Of a stretch of 64,000 nucleotides of DNA, positions 9,065-18,246 are shown in pieces (position 1 is the first letter of the stretch; each line of letters starts with the position of its first letter). Source of the DNA: an uncultured Eubacteriales bacterium (GTDB lineage Bacteria > Bacillota > Clostridia > Monoglobales > Monoglobaceae); contig CATWQA010000006.1 in NCBI GenBank assembly GCA_958352815.1, positions 1 to 64,000 of the forward strand, in the 5' to 3' direction. A program made the position numbers and the translations under genes. A model generated the notes under the pieces. The model saw only the letters and a list, made by a program, of their open reading frames with translations. It did no database searches and was not told the DNA's origin.

Positions 9065-9817
9065 GTGGATTTTAAAGATAAGTGCGTTATAGTAACGGGA
9101 AGCGCAAGAGGAATAGGCAAGGAGATTGCCTTAAAGTTCGGCGCAGAGGGCGCCAATGTGATTGTTTTCGATATTAATATCGACGGTCAGGATCAGGTTG
9201 CCGCACAGGTGTGCGACGAGATTAAGAGCTTGGGCGGAGACGCAGCATATTTCTTGGGCGACGTTTCAAAGCCCGAGGACACTGATGCTCTCATTAAGTT
9301 TGCAAAGGATACATACGGCAGCGTGGACGTTATCGTAAACAACGCGGGAATTACCAGAGACAATTTGATTATGCGCATGAGCGAGCAGGACTGGGACATG
9401 GTTCTCACCGTAAACCTCAAGGGCGCGTTTAACGTAATCAAGTCGGCTACAAGAACATTGATGAAGCAGAGAAGAGGCGTTATTATAAACATGGCTTCCG
9501 TTTCGGGAGTTATGGGCAATGCAGGTCAGGCTAACTACTCGGCTTCAAAGGCGGGTCTTATCGGCCTTACAAAGTCGGTGGCAAAGGAGCTTGCTTCCAG
9601 AGGTATCCGCTGCAACGCCATCGCCCCCGGATTTATTCAGACGCCTATGACGGACAAGCTCAGCGAGGATATACAGGAGGCTTATAAGAACTCGATTCCC
9701 TTAAAAGAGTTCGGTCAGGTTGAGGACATTGCCAACTTGGCGGTGTTCCTGGGCAGCGATAAGGCAAAATATATTACAGGTCAGGTAATAAATGTTGACG
9801 GCGGACTTGTAATGTGA
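9065..9817 (+). CDS. fabG: 3-oxoacyl-ACP reductase
   Basis: FabG is the NADPH-dependent beta-ketoacyl-ACP reductase of the elongation cycle. The 250-residue short-chain dehydrogenase has the cofactor loop TGSARGIG (residues 11-18), NNAG near 92, and catalytic Ser145, Tyr158 and Lys162 (the YSASK motif). It starts with GTG at 9065 behind GGGGAGG. FabZ-type dehydratase and acetyl-CoA carboxylase genes are not in this cluster and must lie elsewhere. Confidence 0.97.
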   Translation: MDFKDKCVIVTGSARGIGKEIALKFGAEGANVIVFDINIDGQDQVAAQVCDEIKSLGGDAAYFLGDVSKPEDTDALIKFAKDTYGSVDVIVNNAGITRDNLIMRMSEQDWDMVLTVNLKGAFNVIKSATRTLMKQRRGVIINMASVSGVMGNAGQANYSASKAGLIGLTKSVAKELASRGIRCNAIAPGFIQTPMTDKLSEDIQEAYKNSIPLKEFGQVEDIANLAVFLGSDKAKYITGQVINVDGGLVM

Positions 9818-9907
9818 TACAATGGTTTTTAAACCTAAGCCATGAAGATAAGTCAAAAATTAATTTTATAATAAAATTATTAAAATAAAATTTTGGAGGA
9901 AACTTAA

Positions 9908-10141
9908 ATGGATATTTTTGAGAAGGTTAAGGAAATCACAGTTGATCAGCTGGGCGCTGACGAAGATGCAGTAGTTATGGAGGCTTCTTTCATTGACGAT
10001 CTGGAAGCTGACTCTCTTGACATCGTTGAGCTTATGATGGCTCTTGAGGAAGAATTTGACATTGAAATCCCTGATGAGGACGCTGAAAAGATTTCAACAG
10101 TAAAGGACGCTGTTGACTACATCACAGAGCACCAGGACTAA
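9908..10141 (+). CDS. acpP: Acyl carrier protein
   Basis: AcpP carries growing acyl chains on a phosphopantetheine arm. The 77-residue acidic protein has the EADSLD motif with the attachment Ser36. The start follows TTGGAGGAA. An AT-rich 90-bp spacer after fabG contains a TATAAT-like hexamer (9867-9872) without a good -35, so a separate weak promoter is possible. A hairpin directly downstream (10157-10200) probably ends or attenuates the transcript. Confidence 0.97.
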   Translation: MDIFEKVKEITVDQLGADEDAVVMEASFIDDLEADSLDIVELMMALEEEFDIEIPDEDAEKISTVKDAVDYITEHQD

Positions 10142-10156
10142 TTTCCGATGATTTTA

Positions 10157-10200
10157 AAAGAAAGTCTGCGGAGACCCTAGGTTTCCGCAGCCCTTTCTTT
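10157..10200 (+). terminator. Probable terminator or attenuator after acpP
   Basis: Paired arms AAAGAAAG/CTTTCTTT and CTGCGGA/TCCGCAG form one long interrupted stem ending in TTTCTTT. It lies 16 bp after acpP. The T run is short, so partial read-through into fabF is plausible. Confidence 0.55.
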
Positions 10201-10218
10201 AAAAACTTTGCTTAAATT

Positions 10219-10256
10219 CTATAGAAAATTCCTTTGGCTTAAGAAATTTTCTATAG
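10219..10256. promoter_or_regulatory. Inverted repeat upstream of fabF
   Basis: CTATAGAAAATT (10219-10230) pairs perfectly with AATTTTCTATAG (10245-10256) around a 14-base loop. It lies about 85 bp before fabF with no T tract, so it is more likely a regulatory site or RNA leader structure than a terminator. Its role is unknown. Confidence 0.35.
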
Positions 10257-10340
10257 GATTTGAGTATTTAAAGAGTTAATTGTTTTGTGGGAATATTTAT
10301 AGGCGCGAGGGCGTTTTTTAAATTTAGGAGGATATGAAAT

Positions 10341-11579
10341 ATGAATAGAGTGGTAATAACAGGCGTAGGAGCCATTACTCCCGTGGGAATAGGAACCGAA
10401 AACGTTTGGGAAAACATTAAAAACGGCGTTTCGGGCATAGGCAGAATTTCTAAGTTTGACCCTACCGACTTTGCCTGCCATGTGGGCGCGGAGGTAAAGG
10501 ATTTTGACGTTACGGAGTACATCGACAAGAAAGAAGCTAAGCGTATGGACTTGTTTGTTCAGTACGCAGTGGCTGCGGCTAAAATGGCTGTTAAGGACGC
10601 GAATCTTAACATGGAGGAAGAGGATCCCACAAGAGTGGGCGTTATGGTTGGCTCAGGTATCGGAGGTATTAATACTCTCTGCGAGCAGCACAAGAAAATG
10701 CTTGACAAGGGGCCGGGCAAGGTTTCTCCCTTTATGATCCCCATGATGATTTCAAACATGGCAGTCGGTCAAATCGGTATTGCTCTTAACTGCAAGGGCG
10801 TAAACCTGACAACCGTTTCGGCGTGCGCTTCGGGTACGGACGCAATCGGTCATGCCTTGCTGGCAATCCGCAGAGGCGACGCAGATGTAATAATCTCCGG
10901 CGGAGCAGAGGCGACAATCAACGAGCTGGCTCTGGCAGGATTTTCCTCAATGAAGGCGCTGACAACCAGAAACGACATTCCCGAAAAGGCTTGTTCGCCC
11001 TTTGACGCTAACCGTGACGGTTTCATTATGGGCGAGGGCAGCGGCATTCTGGTTATTGAAAGCCTTGAGCACGCAAAGGCAAGAAATGCAAATATTATAG
11101 CGGAGCTTGTGGGCTACGGCTCAACAAACGACGCATATCATATGACGGCTCCGGCCCCCGAGGGCGAGGGCGGCGCAAGATGTATGGCGGCAGCCGTTAA
11201 GGATGCAGGCATTAAGCCTGAGGACGTTGACTATATTAATGCCCACGGTACATCCACGCCCTATAACGATAAGTATGAGACGGCGGCGATTAAGACGGTG
11301 TTCGGCGATCATGCCTACAAGCTGGCTGTAAGCTCAACAAAGTCAATGACAGGTCATATGCTGGGCGCTGCCGGCGGTGTTGAGGGTATTATTACGGCAT
11401 GGGCGGTTCGGGATAACTTCCTGCCCCCCACAATTAATCTGGAAACGCCTGATCCGGAGTGCGATCTGGACTATGTTCCCAACAAGGGCAGAGAGGCGGA
11501 GATTAACTACGCTGTTTCCAACTCACTGGGTTTTGGCGGACATAATGCTTCAATTGTGTTAAAGAAGTATACCGGCTGA
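10341..11579 (+). CDS. fabF: 3-oxoacyl-ACP synthase II (KAS II)
   Basis: FabF condenses acyl-ACP with malonyl-ACP during chain elongation. The 412-residue protein has the Cys-His-His active site: Cys162 (VSACASG), His302 (HGTST) and His339 ([12 protein letters not shown]). The start follows TTAGGAGGA. It is last in the fatty acid cluster, separated from acpP by about 200 bp with two hairpins, and ends in front of a clear terminator. Confidence 0.97.
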   Translation: MNRVVITGVGAITPVGIGTENVWENIKNGVSGIGRISKFDPTDFACHVGAEVKDFDVTEYIDKKEAKRMDLFVQYAVAAAKMAVKDANLNMEEEDPTRVGVMVGSGIGGINTLCEQHKKMLDKGPGKVSPFMIPMMISNMAVGQIGIALNCKGVNLTTVSACASGTDAIGHALLAIRRGDADVIISGGAEATINELALAGFSSMKALTTRNDIPEKACSPFDANRDGFIMGEGSGILVIESLEHAKARNANIIAELVGYGSTNDAYHMTAPAPEGEGGARCMAAAVKDAGIKPEDVDYINAHGTSTPYNDKYETAAIKTVFGDHAYKLAVSSTKSMTGHMLGAAGGVEGIITAWAVRDNFLPPTINLETPDPECDLDYVPNKGREAEINYAVSNSLGFGGHNASIVLKKYTG

Positions 11580-11600
11580 TATAACATAGCATAAATATTC

Positions 11601-11625
11601 GGGAGGTATATTTACCTCCCTTTTT
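11601..11625 (+). terminator. Intrinsic terminator of the fab operon
   Basis: GGGAGGTA pairs with TACCTCCC around a 4-base loop, followed directly by TTTTT. It lies 21 bp after the fabF stop and just before the rnc Shine-Dalgarno. Confidence 0.85.
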
Positions 11626-11641
11626 GTATACGGAGGCAATT

Positions 11642-12319
11642 ATGAAATACGATTACGAGTTTAAGGATAACCGGCTTTTTGAGCTTGCCACAACCCATAT
11701 ATCTCTGGCAAACGACCTGCATATAGAGAGCAATCAGCGGCTGGAGTTTCTGGGGGACAGCGTTCTGTCCTTTTTGGTGGCAACCCATATCTATCACAGA
11801 TATAAGGACGTGGACGAGGGGGTTTTGACCGAAATTCGGGCTAACGCTGTCTGCGAAAAAACTCTTGCCATCGCCGCAAGACGCCTTGAGCTGGGGGCAG
11901 ATCTGCGTCTGGGAAAGTCCGAGCGCATGTCGGGAGGCAGGGAAAAGGACTCGGTGCTTGCCGACGCCTATGAGTCTGTTCTGGCGGCGATTTTCTTAGA
12001 CGGCGGCATTGAATGCGCAAAGGATTTTGTGGCAAAGACGCTGGGGGATATGATTGGTAATACCTCTTATGTGGAGCTGGAAAATTATAAGTCCGAAATC
12101 CAAAGCTATTACCAGAAGCGTGACCGCAACCGAGAGGTTGTTAAGTACCGTCTTGTATCCAAAGAGGGACCCGACCATAACCCCACCTTTAAGGTCGAAG
12201 CGATTTATAACAACAAGGTGATCGGCAGAGGCACGGGCAAGAACAGAAAGAGCGCGGAGCAGGAGGCGGCGAAGCAGGCGCTGCAAAACGTGGGAGCAAA
12301 GGAAAATGAGAAAGTATAA
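11642..12319 (+). CDS. rnc: Ribonuclease III
   Basis: RNase III cuts double-stranded RNA in rRNA maturation and mRNA turnover. From the ATG at 11642 (CGGAGG five bases upstream) the product is 225 residues. The signature NQRLEFLGDSVL spans 31-42, with catalytic acidic residues Glu35, Asp39, Asp108 and Glu111. A double-stranded RNA-binding domain fills roughly residues 150-222 (NPTFKVEA, then KSAEQEAAKQAL). The 3' end overlaps the next gene by 14 bp, indicating coupling. An rnc-radical SAM pairing is frequent in Clostridia. Confidence 0.95.
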   Translation: MKYDYEFKDNRLFELATTHISLANDLHIESNQRLEFLGDSVLSFLVATHIYHRYKDVDEGVLTEIRANAVCEKTLAIAARRLELGADLRLGKSERMSGGREKDSVLADAYESVLAAIFLDGGIECAKDFVAKTLGDMIGNTSYVELENYKSEIQSYYQKRDRNREVVKYRLVSKEGPDHNPTFKVEAIYNNKVIGRGTGKNRKSAEQEAAKQALQNVGAKENEKV

Positions 12320-13286
12320 CATTCCGATTTTTATACCTCACGAGGGCTGCGGGCACGACTGCGTGTTCTGCAACCAGAGAAAGATTACCGGGGTGGAAAG
12401 CTCGGTAACTCCGTCTCGGGCAAGAGCTGAAATGGAGGAGTACCTCTCCACAATCAAGAGTGAGGACTGCCAAATCGAGATTGCCTTTTTCGGGGGAAGC
12501 TTTACAGGGCTTAGCTTGGAGCTCCAAAGGGAGTTCCTGGCTGCCGCAAGCAGCTTTTCCGATAGGCGCATTGCGGGCATACGCCTGTCCACAAGACCCG
12601 ATTATATAAATGCTGAAATTTTGGAGCAGTGCGTTAGGTTCGGGGTGACCACAATAGAGCTCGGGGTTCAGTCTGCCGTGGACTCTGTGCTGAAGCTGAA
12701 CAGACGTGGACACAGATTCTCTGACGTGGCGGAGGCAAGCCGAATGATAAAGGCGGCAGGAATTGATTTGGGGCTTCAGATGATGGTCGGCATGTACGGC
12801 TCAAACGAGGAGTTTGATAGGTTGACCTGCCGCAGGATAATTGAGCTGGCTCCGAAGTGCACCAGAATATACCCCACCTTGGTGTTAAAGGGAACAGAGC
12901 TTGAACGGCTCTATGAGCGGGGCGAATATGCCCCCTATTCCTTGGAGCAGGCGGTTATGGTTTCGAAAGATTGTCTTGTAAAATTCAGAGAAAACAATAT
13001 AGACGTTATCCGAATTGGGCTATACCCGGGAGAGGATTTGCGCAGCGCGGGCAACATAGTGGCGGGACCCTTTCACTCGGCGTTTGGTGAGCTGGTTGAA
13101 AACGCTGTGTATCGGGATAAATTTGAACGGAAAATAAACGCTGAAAATATCAGAGACTGCGAGTACGCAATCAAAGCCTCACCGAGAGAGGTGTCAAAAA
13201 TAATCGGTCAGCGGGGCTGCAACAAAAAGTATTTCTATGAGAAGTACGGCGTGAAAATCAAGGTTTTACAGAGCAGGGAAGAATAG
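12306..13286 (+). CDS. Radical SAM protein, Elp3-like
   Basis: This 326-residue protein has the radical SAM cluster Cys15-x3-Cys19-x2-Cys22 (GCGHDCVFCNQRK) and the FFGGSFTGL and STRPD segments typical of the Elp3-related family found next to rnc in Clostridia. It lacks the acetyltransferase domain of full-length Elp3. Substrate and reaction are unknown; a tRNA or RNA modification role is only a guess from family. The start overlaps the end of rnc, so translation is coupled. Confidence 0.85.
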   Translation: MRKYNIPIFIPHEGCGHDCVFCNQRKITGVESSVTPSRARAEMEEYLSTIKSEDCQIEIAFFGGSFTGLSLELQREFLAAASSFSDRRIAGIRLSTRPDYINAEILEQCVRFGVTTIELGVQSAVDSVLKLNRRGHRFSDVAEASRMIKAAGIDLGLQMMVGMYGSNEEFDRLTCRRIIELAPKCTRIYPTLVLKGTELERLYERGEYAPYSLEQAVMVSKDCLVKFRENNIDVIRIGLYPGEDLRSAGNIVAGPFHSAFGELVENAVYRDKFERKINAENIRDCEYAIKASPREVSKIIGQRGCNKKYFYEKYGVKIKVLQSREE

Positions 13287-13290
13287 GCTT

Positions 13291-13830
13291 ATGCTTGAAA
13301 CAGATATGAAGGAGGATTTTTTCTGGTTCCTTGACGGAAGCCATGAAAAGATTAGGGTAATGGAGGAGGTTGTTATCGGCAAGTCCCGAGCGGATGTGGT
13401 GGCGGTTCTGCCTGACATGCTTGTGGGCTACGAGCTGAAAAGCAACGGAGACAGCTACACCCGCTTGTCTACCCAAACCCGCGACTATGATAAGTATTTT
13501 GATAAGAACTACTTGGTGGTAGGCGAAACCCATAAAAAGAACGCTCATCTTCATGTACCGGAGCACTGGGGAATAATCTGTATTCCCAACGTAGGCAGGG
13601 ATATTACGGTTTTAAGAGAGGCGAAGGACAACCCTAAAATAAAAATGCGTTGGCAGCTGTCCTTGCTCTGGCGCAGTGAACTGCTGAATATACAGCTTGC
13701 AAACGGTCTGCATAAGTATAAGGACAGAAATAAATTGTTTGTGATTAAATATCTGATTGAAAAGGTCGAGCCGACCCTGCTCAAGGGGCAGCTCTGCAAT
13801 GAGCTTTTTGAGAGGGACTACACAATTTAA
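13291..13830 (+). CDS. sce7726-family protein, PD-(D/E)XK nuclease-like
   Basis: The 179-residue product resembles the sce7726 family. SRADVVAVLPDMLVGYELKS (residues about 31-50) has the D...ExK arrangement of the PD-(D/E)XK nuclease fold, and TRLSTQTRDYDKYFDKNYLVVG follows as in that family. It starts four bases after the radical SAM gene, so it is in the rnc transcript. The biological role is not known to me. DNA repair or a role with mobile DNA is possible. Confidence 0.75.
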   Translation: MLETDMKEDFFWFLDGSHEKIRVMEEVVIGKSRADVVAVLPDMLVGYELKSNGDSYTRLSTQTRDYDKYFDKNYLVVGETHKKNAHLHVPEHWGIICIPNVGRDITVLREAKDNPKIKMRWQLSLLWRSELLNIQLANGLHKYKDRNKLFVIKYLIEKVEPTLLKGQLCNELFERDYTI

Positions 13831-13863
13831 GCAACGCCTTTATCAAAAAAATATTTTAAAGAG

Positions 13864-13898
13864 TTAAAGAGCGCGGGCGAAGTGCCTGCGCTCTTTAA
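13864..13898. terminator. Bidirectional terminator between sce7726 gene and uppP
   Basis: TTAAAGAGCGC and GCGCTCTTTAA pair, with an inner GGC/GCC, between two convergent genes. The A and T flanks on both sides let it act on either strand. Confidence 0.8.
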
Positions 13899-13901
13899 AT
13901 T

Positions 13902-14735
13902 TTAAATCATTGATGTTAAAACAAAGTATGCGATTACCACAATACCCAAAATAATTCTGTACCAGCCGAACACCTTAAAGTCGTGCTTCTTAACATAGTT
14001 CATCAGGAACTTTATGGAAACCATGGATATTATGTACGCAACAATCATTCCTGTAAGCAGCACCGCAACCTCGCCGCCGGTCATGGTAAGACCGTACTTA
14101 ACAATTTTAAGCAGGCTTACGCCGAACATAACGGGAATTGCCAAGAAAAATGAAAATTCTGCGGCAACACCTCTTGAACAGCCTAAAATCATTGCCCCCA
14201 GTATGGTTGCGCCGGAACGTGATGTGCCCGGGATTATAGACAGCACCTGGAACATTCCGATAAGCAGAGCGGTCTTGTAGGTCATGCTTCCGATGTCGTT
14301 TACCAAGGGATTGGCGTTCTTGCGCTTGTTCTCCAGAATAATAAAGGCGATACCGTATATGATAAGAGTTGCCGAAACAACCTCCCAGTTCTCGAACTTC
14401 TCCATAATCGGGTCAAGAATAAGCCCTATAACCGCCGCCGGAATACAAGCGATGATTACCTTAAACCACATCTGCCAGGTGTCGCTTTTTTCCTGAGCTG
14501 TCTTTGACGGGGAAAACGGGTTCAGCTTATGGAAAAATAGGGTTACAACCGATAAAATCGCGCCCAGCTGTATAACGTACAGAAACAGGTCGGACGAGGT
14601 GAAGCCCTCGGTGTTGTTAATAAACTCGTTAACCAGTATCATGTGCCCTGTGGAGCTGATGGGCAGCCACTCCGTTATTCCCTCCACAATTCCCAGTATG
14701 AGAGCCTTATACATTTCAAGTAAGTTTAAATCCAC
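13902..14735 (-). CDS. uppP: Undecaprenyl-diphosphatase
   Basis: UppP (BacA) dephosphorylates undecaprenyl diphosphate at the membrane, recycling the lipid carrier for cell wall synthesis. The 277-residue multispanning protein has the hallmark [17 protein letters not shown] at residues 15-31 (Glu18, Glu22, Ser27, His31) and the second motif PGTSRSG. It starts with GTG at 14735 behind AGGAGG. It stands alone, with its own promoter at 14793-14821. Confidence 0.96.
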   Translation of the reverse strand: MDLNLLEMYKALILGIVEGITEWLPISSTGHMILVNEFINNTEGFTSSDLFLYVIQLGAILSVVTLFFHKLNPFSPSKTAQEKSDTWQMWFKVIIACIPAAVIGLILDPIMEKFENWEVVSATLIIYGIAFIILENKRKNANPLVNDIGSMTYKTALLIGMFQVLSIIPGTSRSGATILGAMILGCSRGVAAEFSFFLAIPVMFGVSLLKIVKYGLTMTGGEVAVLLTGMIVAYIISMVSIKFLMNYVKKHDFKVFGWYRIILGIVVIAYFVLTSMI

Positions 14736-14792
14736 TTTAAAAATTCCTCCTATAAAATAATGGATGTTGTCCGCCGTGGGACATCTCTTTAC

Positions 14793-14821
14793 ATTATATA
14801 CGAATAAGCCCCGAATATCAA
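14793..14821 (-). promoter_or_regulatory. uppP promoter
   Basis: On the minus strand TTGATA (14816-14821), a 17-bp spacer and TATAAT (14793-14798) form a near-consensus sigma-A promoter about 60 bp before the GTG start. Confidence 0.8.
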
Positions 14822-14943
14822 TAACAGAACTTATAAATTTTTATAAAATTTTGTAAAAATTTTAGTTTATGCTATATCTGCCGCAGTATAACTGAGAGCC
14901 TTAGGTTCATTGAAAGTTTTATTGTAAAATATCAAAATAATAA

Positions 14944-14972
14944 TTGCTTTTTGGTTTGGGTAATGTTATAAT
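14944..14972 (+). promoter_or_regulatory. pyrE promoter
   Basis: TTGCTT (14944-14949), 17 bp and TATAAT (14967-14972) lie about 30 bp before pyrE. The -35 has two mismatches; the -10 is perfect. I see no PyrR-type leader. Confidence 0.65.
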
Positions 14973-15003
14973 ATTCCTAAAGAAAATTTTGGAGGTATGA
15001 GTG

Positions 15004-15579
15004 ATGACTAATGAACAGATTGTAGATATGCTTAAGGAAGCGGAGGTGCTGCTTGAAGGGCACTTTTTGCTGACCTCGGGCAGGCACAGCGATAAGTATA
15101 TGCAGTGCGCCAAGATTTTTCAGTACGCTAAGTACAGCGAGCCTCTTTGCGGCGAGCTTGCAAAGCAGTACAAGGACGACAATATTGAACTGGTTATAGG
15201 TCCCGCTATCGGCGCAATCCAAATGGCGTACGAGGTTGGAAAGCAGCTGGGGGTTAAGAACATCTTTGCAGAGCGCGAGGACGGAAAAATGACCTTAAGA
15301 CGCGGCTTCACAATCGAAAAGGGACAGCGGGTTCTTATTGTTGAGGACGTTGTTACAACAGGCGGCAGCGTGCGCGAGGTTATGGATTTGGTTCGTGAGG
15401 CAGGGGGAGAGATTGTCGGCATTGGTTCTATTGTAGACAGAACCGGCGGCAAAATCGATTTCGGCGTTCCCTATAAGAGCGCATTCTCTATGGACATTAC
15501 TTCCTACGAAGCAGACGAGTGCCCTATTTGCAGCACGGGTATGCCTCTCGTTAAGCCGGGCAGCCGTAAAGTAAAGTAA
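15004..15579 (+). CDS. pyrE: Orotate phosphoribosyltransferase
   Basis: PyrE transfers phosphoribose from PRPP to orotate to give OMP in pyrimidine synthesis. The product is 191 residues from the ATG at 15004, eight bases after GGAGG; a GTG at 15001 is the alternative. The PRPP-binding motif VLIVEDVVTTGGS is clear, as is LTSGRHSDKYMQ near the N-terminus. It is not with other pyr genes here but is followed two bases later by a RadC-type gene. Confidence 0.93.
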   Translation: MTNEQIVDMLKEAEVLLEGHFLLTSGRHSDKYMQCAKIFQYAKYSEPLCGELAKQYKDDNIELVIGPAIGAIQMAYEVGKQLGVKNIFAEREDGKMTLRRGFTIEKGQRVLIVEDVVTTGGSVREVMDLVREAGGEIVGIGSIVDRTGGKIDFGVPYKSAFSMDITSYEADECPICSTGMPLVKPGSRKVK

Positions 15580-15581
15580 CT

Positions 15582-16274
15582 ATGAAAGCCGATGGTCAGC
15601 ATGAGGGACACAGACGCAGAATGCGTGACAAGCTTAACTCCGGGAGCTTTTCCGATTTGCCTGAGCATGAACAGTTGGAGGTAATATTGTTTTCTGTTAT
15701 ACACAGAGGCAATACCAATGAGATTGCACACAGGCTGCTTGATAAGTATGGCTCTGTTTACGGAGTTTTGGCGGCGGATATTGACTCCTTGACGGAGGTT
15801 GAGGGCGTCGGCGTGCGCGTGGCGGAGTTCCTGCACAATCTGCCCTCAATTTTGGGTGTTGTTATGCGTTCAAAGATTGAGTATGAATCGAATAATGAGA
15901 TGGTGCTTAAGGATATAAGCAGTCTTAAAACATTTTTGTTTACACTGTTTACCGATACCATTACCGAACGTGTGTACATGCTTATGCTGAACAAGGGTTT
16001 CCGATTGATAAAGTTTGAAAAGGTCAGCGACGGATCTATCGACGATGTGTATATTGACGTGGGCAAGGTAGTCCGTCGGGCGATTTTGAACAATGCTTCA
16101 TATGTGGTTCTTGCCCATAATCATCCGAGCGGCGCCGCAGTACCCAGCGGCTTTGATATTTCAGCTACCGGAGAGGTGGCGAAAGGTTTGGAGGTCGTGG
16201 GAATAGGCTTTTTGGATCATGTAATAATCAGCGGTGACAGATACTACAGCTTTCGTGAAAACAGAGTTTTGTAA
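15582..16274 (+). CDS. radC: RadC-family JAB/MPN domain protein
   Basis: This 230-residue protein has a helix-hairpin-helix-like N-terminal part (EVEGVGVRVAEFL around 72-84) and a C-terminal JAB1/MPN domain with the metal motif His179-x-His181-x10-Asp192 and HNHPSG. The old name RadC implies DNA repair, but the biochemical function of the family is unsettled. The start follows the pyrE stop immediately, and no strong Shine-Dalgarno is visible, so translation may be coupled. A strong terminator follows. Confidence 0.88.
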   Translation: MKADGQHEGHRRRMRDKLNSGSFSDLPEHEQLEVILFSVIHRGNTNEIAHRLLDKYGSVYGVLAADIDSLTEVEGVGVRVAEFLHNLPSILGVVMRSKIEYESNNEMVLKDISSLKTFLFTLFTDTITERVYMLMLNKGFRLIKFEKVSDGSIDDVYIDVGKVVRRAILNNASYVVLAHNHPSGAAVPSGFDISATGEVAKGLEVVGIGFLDHVIISGDRYYSFRENRVL

Positions 16275-16283
16275 CCCAAACAC

Positions 16284-16322
16284 AAAACTCCCCTGCCTGT
16301 ACTCGGCAGGGGAGTTTTCGTA
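16284..16322. terminator. Terminator between radC and the stalk-domain gene
   Basis: AAAACTCCCCTGCC pairs with GGCAGGGGAGTTTT around a 7-base loop, a 14-bp stem between two convergent genes that can act in both directions. Confidence 0.9.
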
Positions 16323-18023
16323 TCAATCTGTTGTGATTATTGCCGTGTTGGCGGTTTCGTCCCAGTCTACGGTATAACCCAGATTTTCAGATAAGAACCT
16401 GAGAGGCACAAAGGTTTGGTCGTTTATCAGGCGGGCGGGAACGTCCATTGTAGCTGCGGCTCCGTTTACTGTGGCGGTGGTATTATCTATTGCAAATGTT
16501 ACTGATTTTTCCGATTCAGCTCCGTCTGTCAAAATCGCCTGCCCTGTTGCGCTCTTCGCCTCCGCTCCGAGCGCTGACGCATTAATTGTTGCAGTTGCCG
16601 ATTGGGTTGCATCGTCCCAGGTCACTTCTGCGCCCATTTGCTCAAACAGAAATCGCATCGGCACTAATGTGCGGTCGCTCTCCATAACCGGCGGCTGATC
16701 AAAGCCTAAGATCTTATCGTTTAGTCTTACATAAGTTAAATTTGTCATCTGTGATATTGGCAGTCTATAGAAATAATCCATATATATGGCGTCAAAATAA
16801 ATGTACTCTCCACTTGCCCACGAATAAAATGTTCTTCCACCATATTTGCCTTTTTCAAATATCGGTATCGGAACACCGTATACACCGTCCAAGCTTACAT
16901 CAGATGCGGTTAGCGTTCTGTCATCTGTATTGTATAAATAACAATATGACGGGTAGCCGTTGTTTAAGATCTCTCCATTATACTTGCCGGTTTCTCTGAC
17001 TATATCGTATTCTTTCAAAGTTGATTTATCAATTAATTTTTCTTTATAAACAGCATATCCTGTTGCCGTCTGCTGATTAATATTATGATCTTTTGTGTTC
17101 TTTGCATTTTCGTATTCTTCAAGTGTAATTTCAACTCTGTTTTCAATATCATCGGTTTTGTAATATTTATCTATTCGCTCTCCGCCTGAGGCACTGACAT
17201 TACTGTAATCTCTATGCTTCATATAAAAATTGCCGTTATAGAAAAATTCTATGTCAAAGCAACCACTGTAGTCCACGGTTTTGATTAAGTTGAAGTCACT
17301 GTCAAATATCTGTATCGGTGAATTACTATGGTCTCCGAATTTATATTTTTCTAAATATTGTTCTGAATTAACACTGTTGTTATCCGTATAATCCTCAAAT
17401 CCCACTATTACATTCAAGCCGTTTCCCGAGACAAATTTATCAATATCGGTTACATAATTTTCTTCCAAATATCCATTGGGAAATTTATATTCAAATTCAA
17501 GTTGTTTAAAATCATGTATACCGTCAGACATTGACACATAGACAGATCCCGCCTTTGAGTACAGACATTTACCGTCAACATATCCTCTTTGCAGCGTTTC
17601 TGAATTACCCTTACCTAATACTTCATAATACGGCAAATCGCTGTCAATCAGTTTACTAACATTTGTTCCAATGTAGTTATTCGAGTCGGTATAAACCCAC
17701 TGTTCTCCATCAAAATAATAATGCATTGCAGAAACAAGTTTGGAATTATCAGACAGCGTAATTGTCGCTTTAGTACCGGTATTCAAATCACTGCCTCCAT
17801 AAGTAAATATAAGAGGCAAATTAACAAATACATATTGGGGACTGTCATCTGAAATATTAAAAAATGTTGCTTCTATTCTATTATTATCACTGCTCTCATA
17901 TATGATATAGTGTGTTTCCGAAACATCGGGCAATGTCGGATATTGTCCGCTTGCATTAACGGTTGAAGCGAATGAGTTCACCATTAATAGTGTTGAAATT
18001 ATTATATAAATTGTTCTCTTCAT
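16323..18023 (-). CDS. Secreted protein with C-terminal copper-amine-oxidase N-terminal (stalk) domain
   Basis: The 566-residue product starts at ATG 18023 (AGGAG upstream) with a signal peptide (MKRTIYIIISTLL, cleavage near SFASTVNAS). The middle 400 residues are Tyr/Asp/Asn-rich and I recognise no domain there. The last ~130 residues are two half-repeats of the stalk domain (DRTLVPMRFLFEQMGAEVTWD and DQTFVPLRFLSENLGYTVDWD), common on Clostridia surface or secreted proteins, probably for wall or ligand attachment. The DNA for that domain is almost identical to that in the next gene upstream. A leftward promoter lies at 18047-18075. Confidence 0.85.
   Translation of the reverse strand: MKRTIYIIISTLLMVNSFASTVNASGQYPTLPDVSETHYIIYESSDNNRIEATFFNISDDSPQYVFVNLPLIFTYGGSDLNTGTKATITLSDNSKLVSAMHYYFDGEQWVYTDSNNYIGTNVSKLIDSDLPYYEVLGKGNSETLQRGYVDGKCLYSKAGSVYVSMSDGIHDFKQLEFEYKFPNGYLEENYVTDIDKFVSGNGLNVIVGFEDYTDNNSVNSEQYLEKYKFGDHSNSPIQIFDSDFNLIKTVDYSGCFDIEFFYNGNFYMKHRDYSNVSASGGERIDKYYKTDDIENRVEITLEEYENAKNTKDHNINQQTATGYAVYKEKLIDKSTLKEYDIVRETGKYNGEILNNGYPSYCYLYNTDDRTLTASDVSLDGVYGVPIPIFEKGKYGGRTFYSWASGEYIYFDAIYMDYFYRLPISQMTNLTYVRLNDKILGFDQPPVMESDRTLVPMRFLFEQMGAEVTWDDATQSATATINASALGAEAKSATGQAILTDGAESEKSVTFAIDNTTATVNGAAATMDVPARLINDQTFVPLRFLSENLGYTVDWDETANTAIITTD
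16339..16698. repeat. 360-bp direct repeat, copy 1
   Basis: This segment encodes most of the stalk domain and matches 18263-18622 in the same orientation. I count five mismatches, all near the distal end. The flanking sequence is unrelated. It reflects recent duplication or gene conversion. Confidence 0.92.
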
Positions 18024-18046
18024 ATGTATTCTCCTATAACATAAAC

Positions 18047-18075
18047 ATATTAGTATCATTTTTTACATTTGTCCA
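18047..18075 (-). promoter_or_regulatory. Promoter of the stalk-domain gene
   Basis: On the minus strand TGGACA (18070-18075), 17 bp and TAATAT (18047-18052) precede the start at 18023 by about 25 bp, leaving a very short leader. Confidence 0.6.
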
Positions 18076-18184
18076 CCCGTCGTTGCAATACGCCCTTTAT
18101 CCTGAAAATCTTTTGACTTTCGGGAGTTCTTCCAAACCGCAGCAGCAACATCACCAAAGCCCTTATCAAAACGGCATACTTGGC

Positions 18185-18220
18185 ATTCGTAGGGGCGCAA
18201 TAAATGGCGCCCCTACGAAT
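18185..18220. repeat. Palindromic GTAGGGGCG repeat
   Basis: ATTCGTAGGGGCGC and GCGCCCCTACGAAT are perfect 14-base arms around AATAAATG. A close relative with the same loop word lies at 63.91-63.94 kb, and looser relatives at both window ends. It is a small dispersed palindrome between two genes and could also act as a terminator stem, although it has no T tract. Confidence 0.75.
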
Positions 18221-18246
18221 TTAAGGGTTATACATTTCAACCCCAT

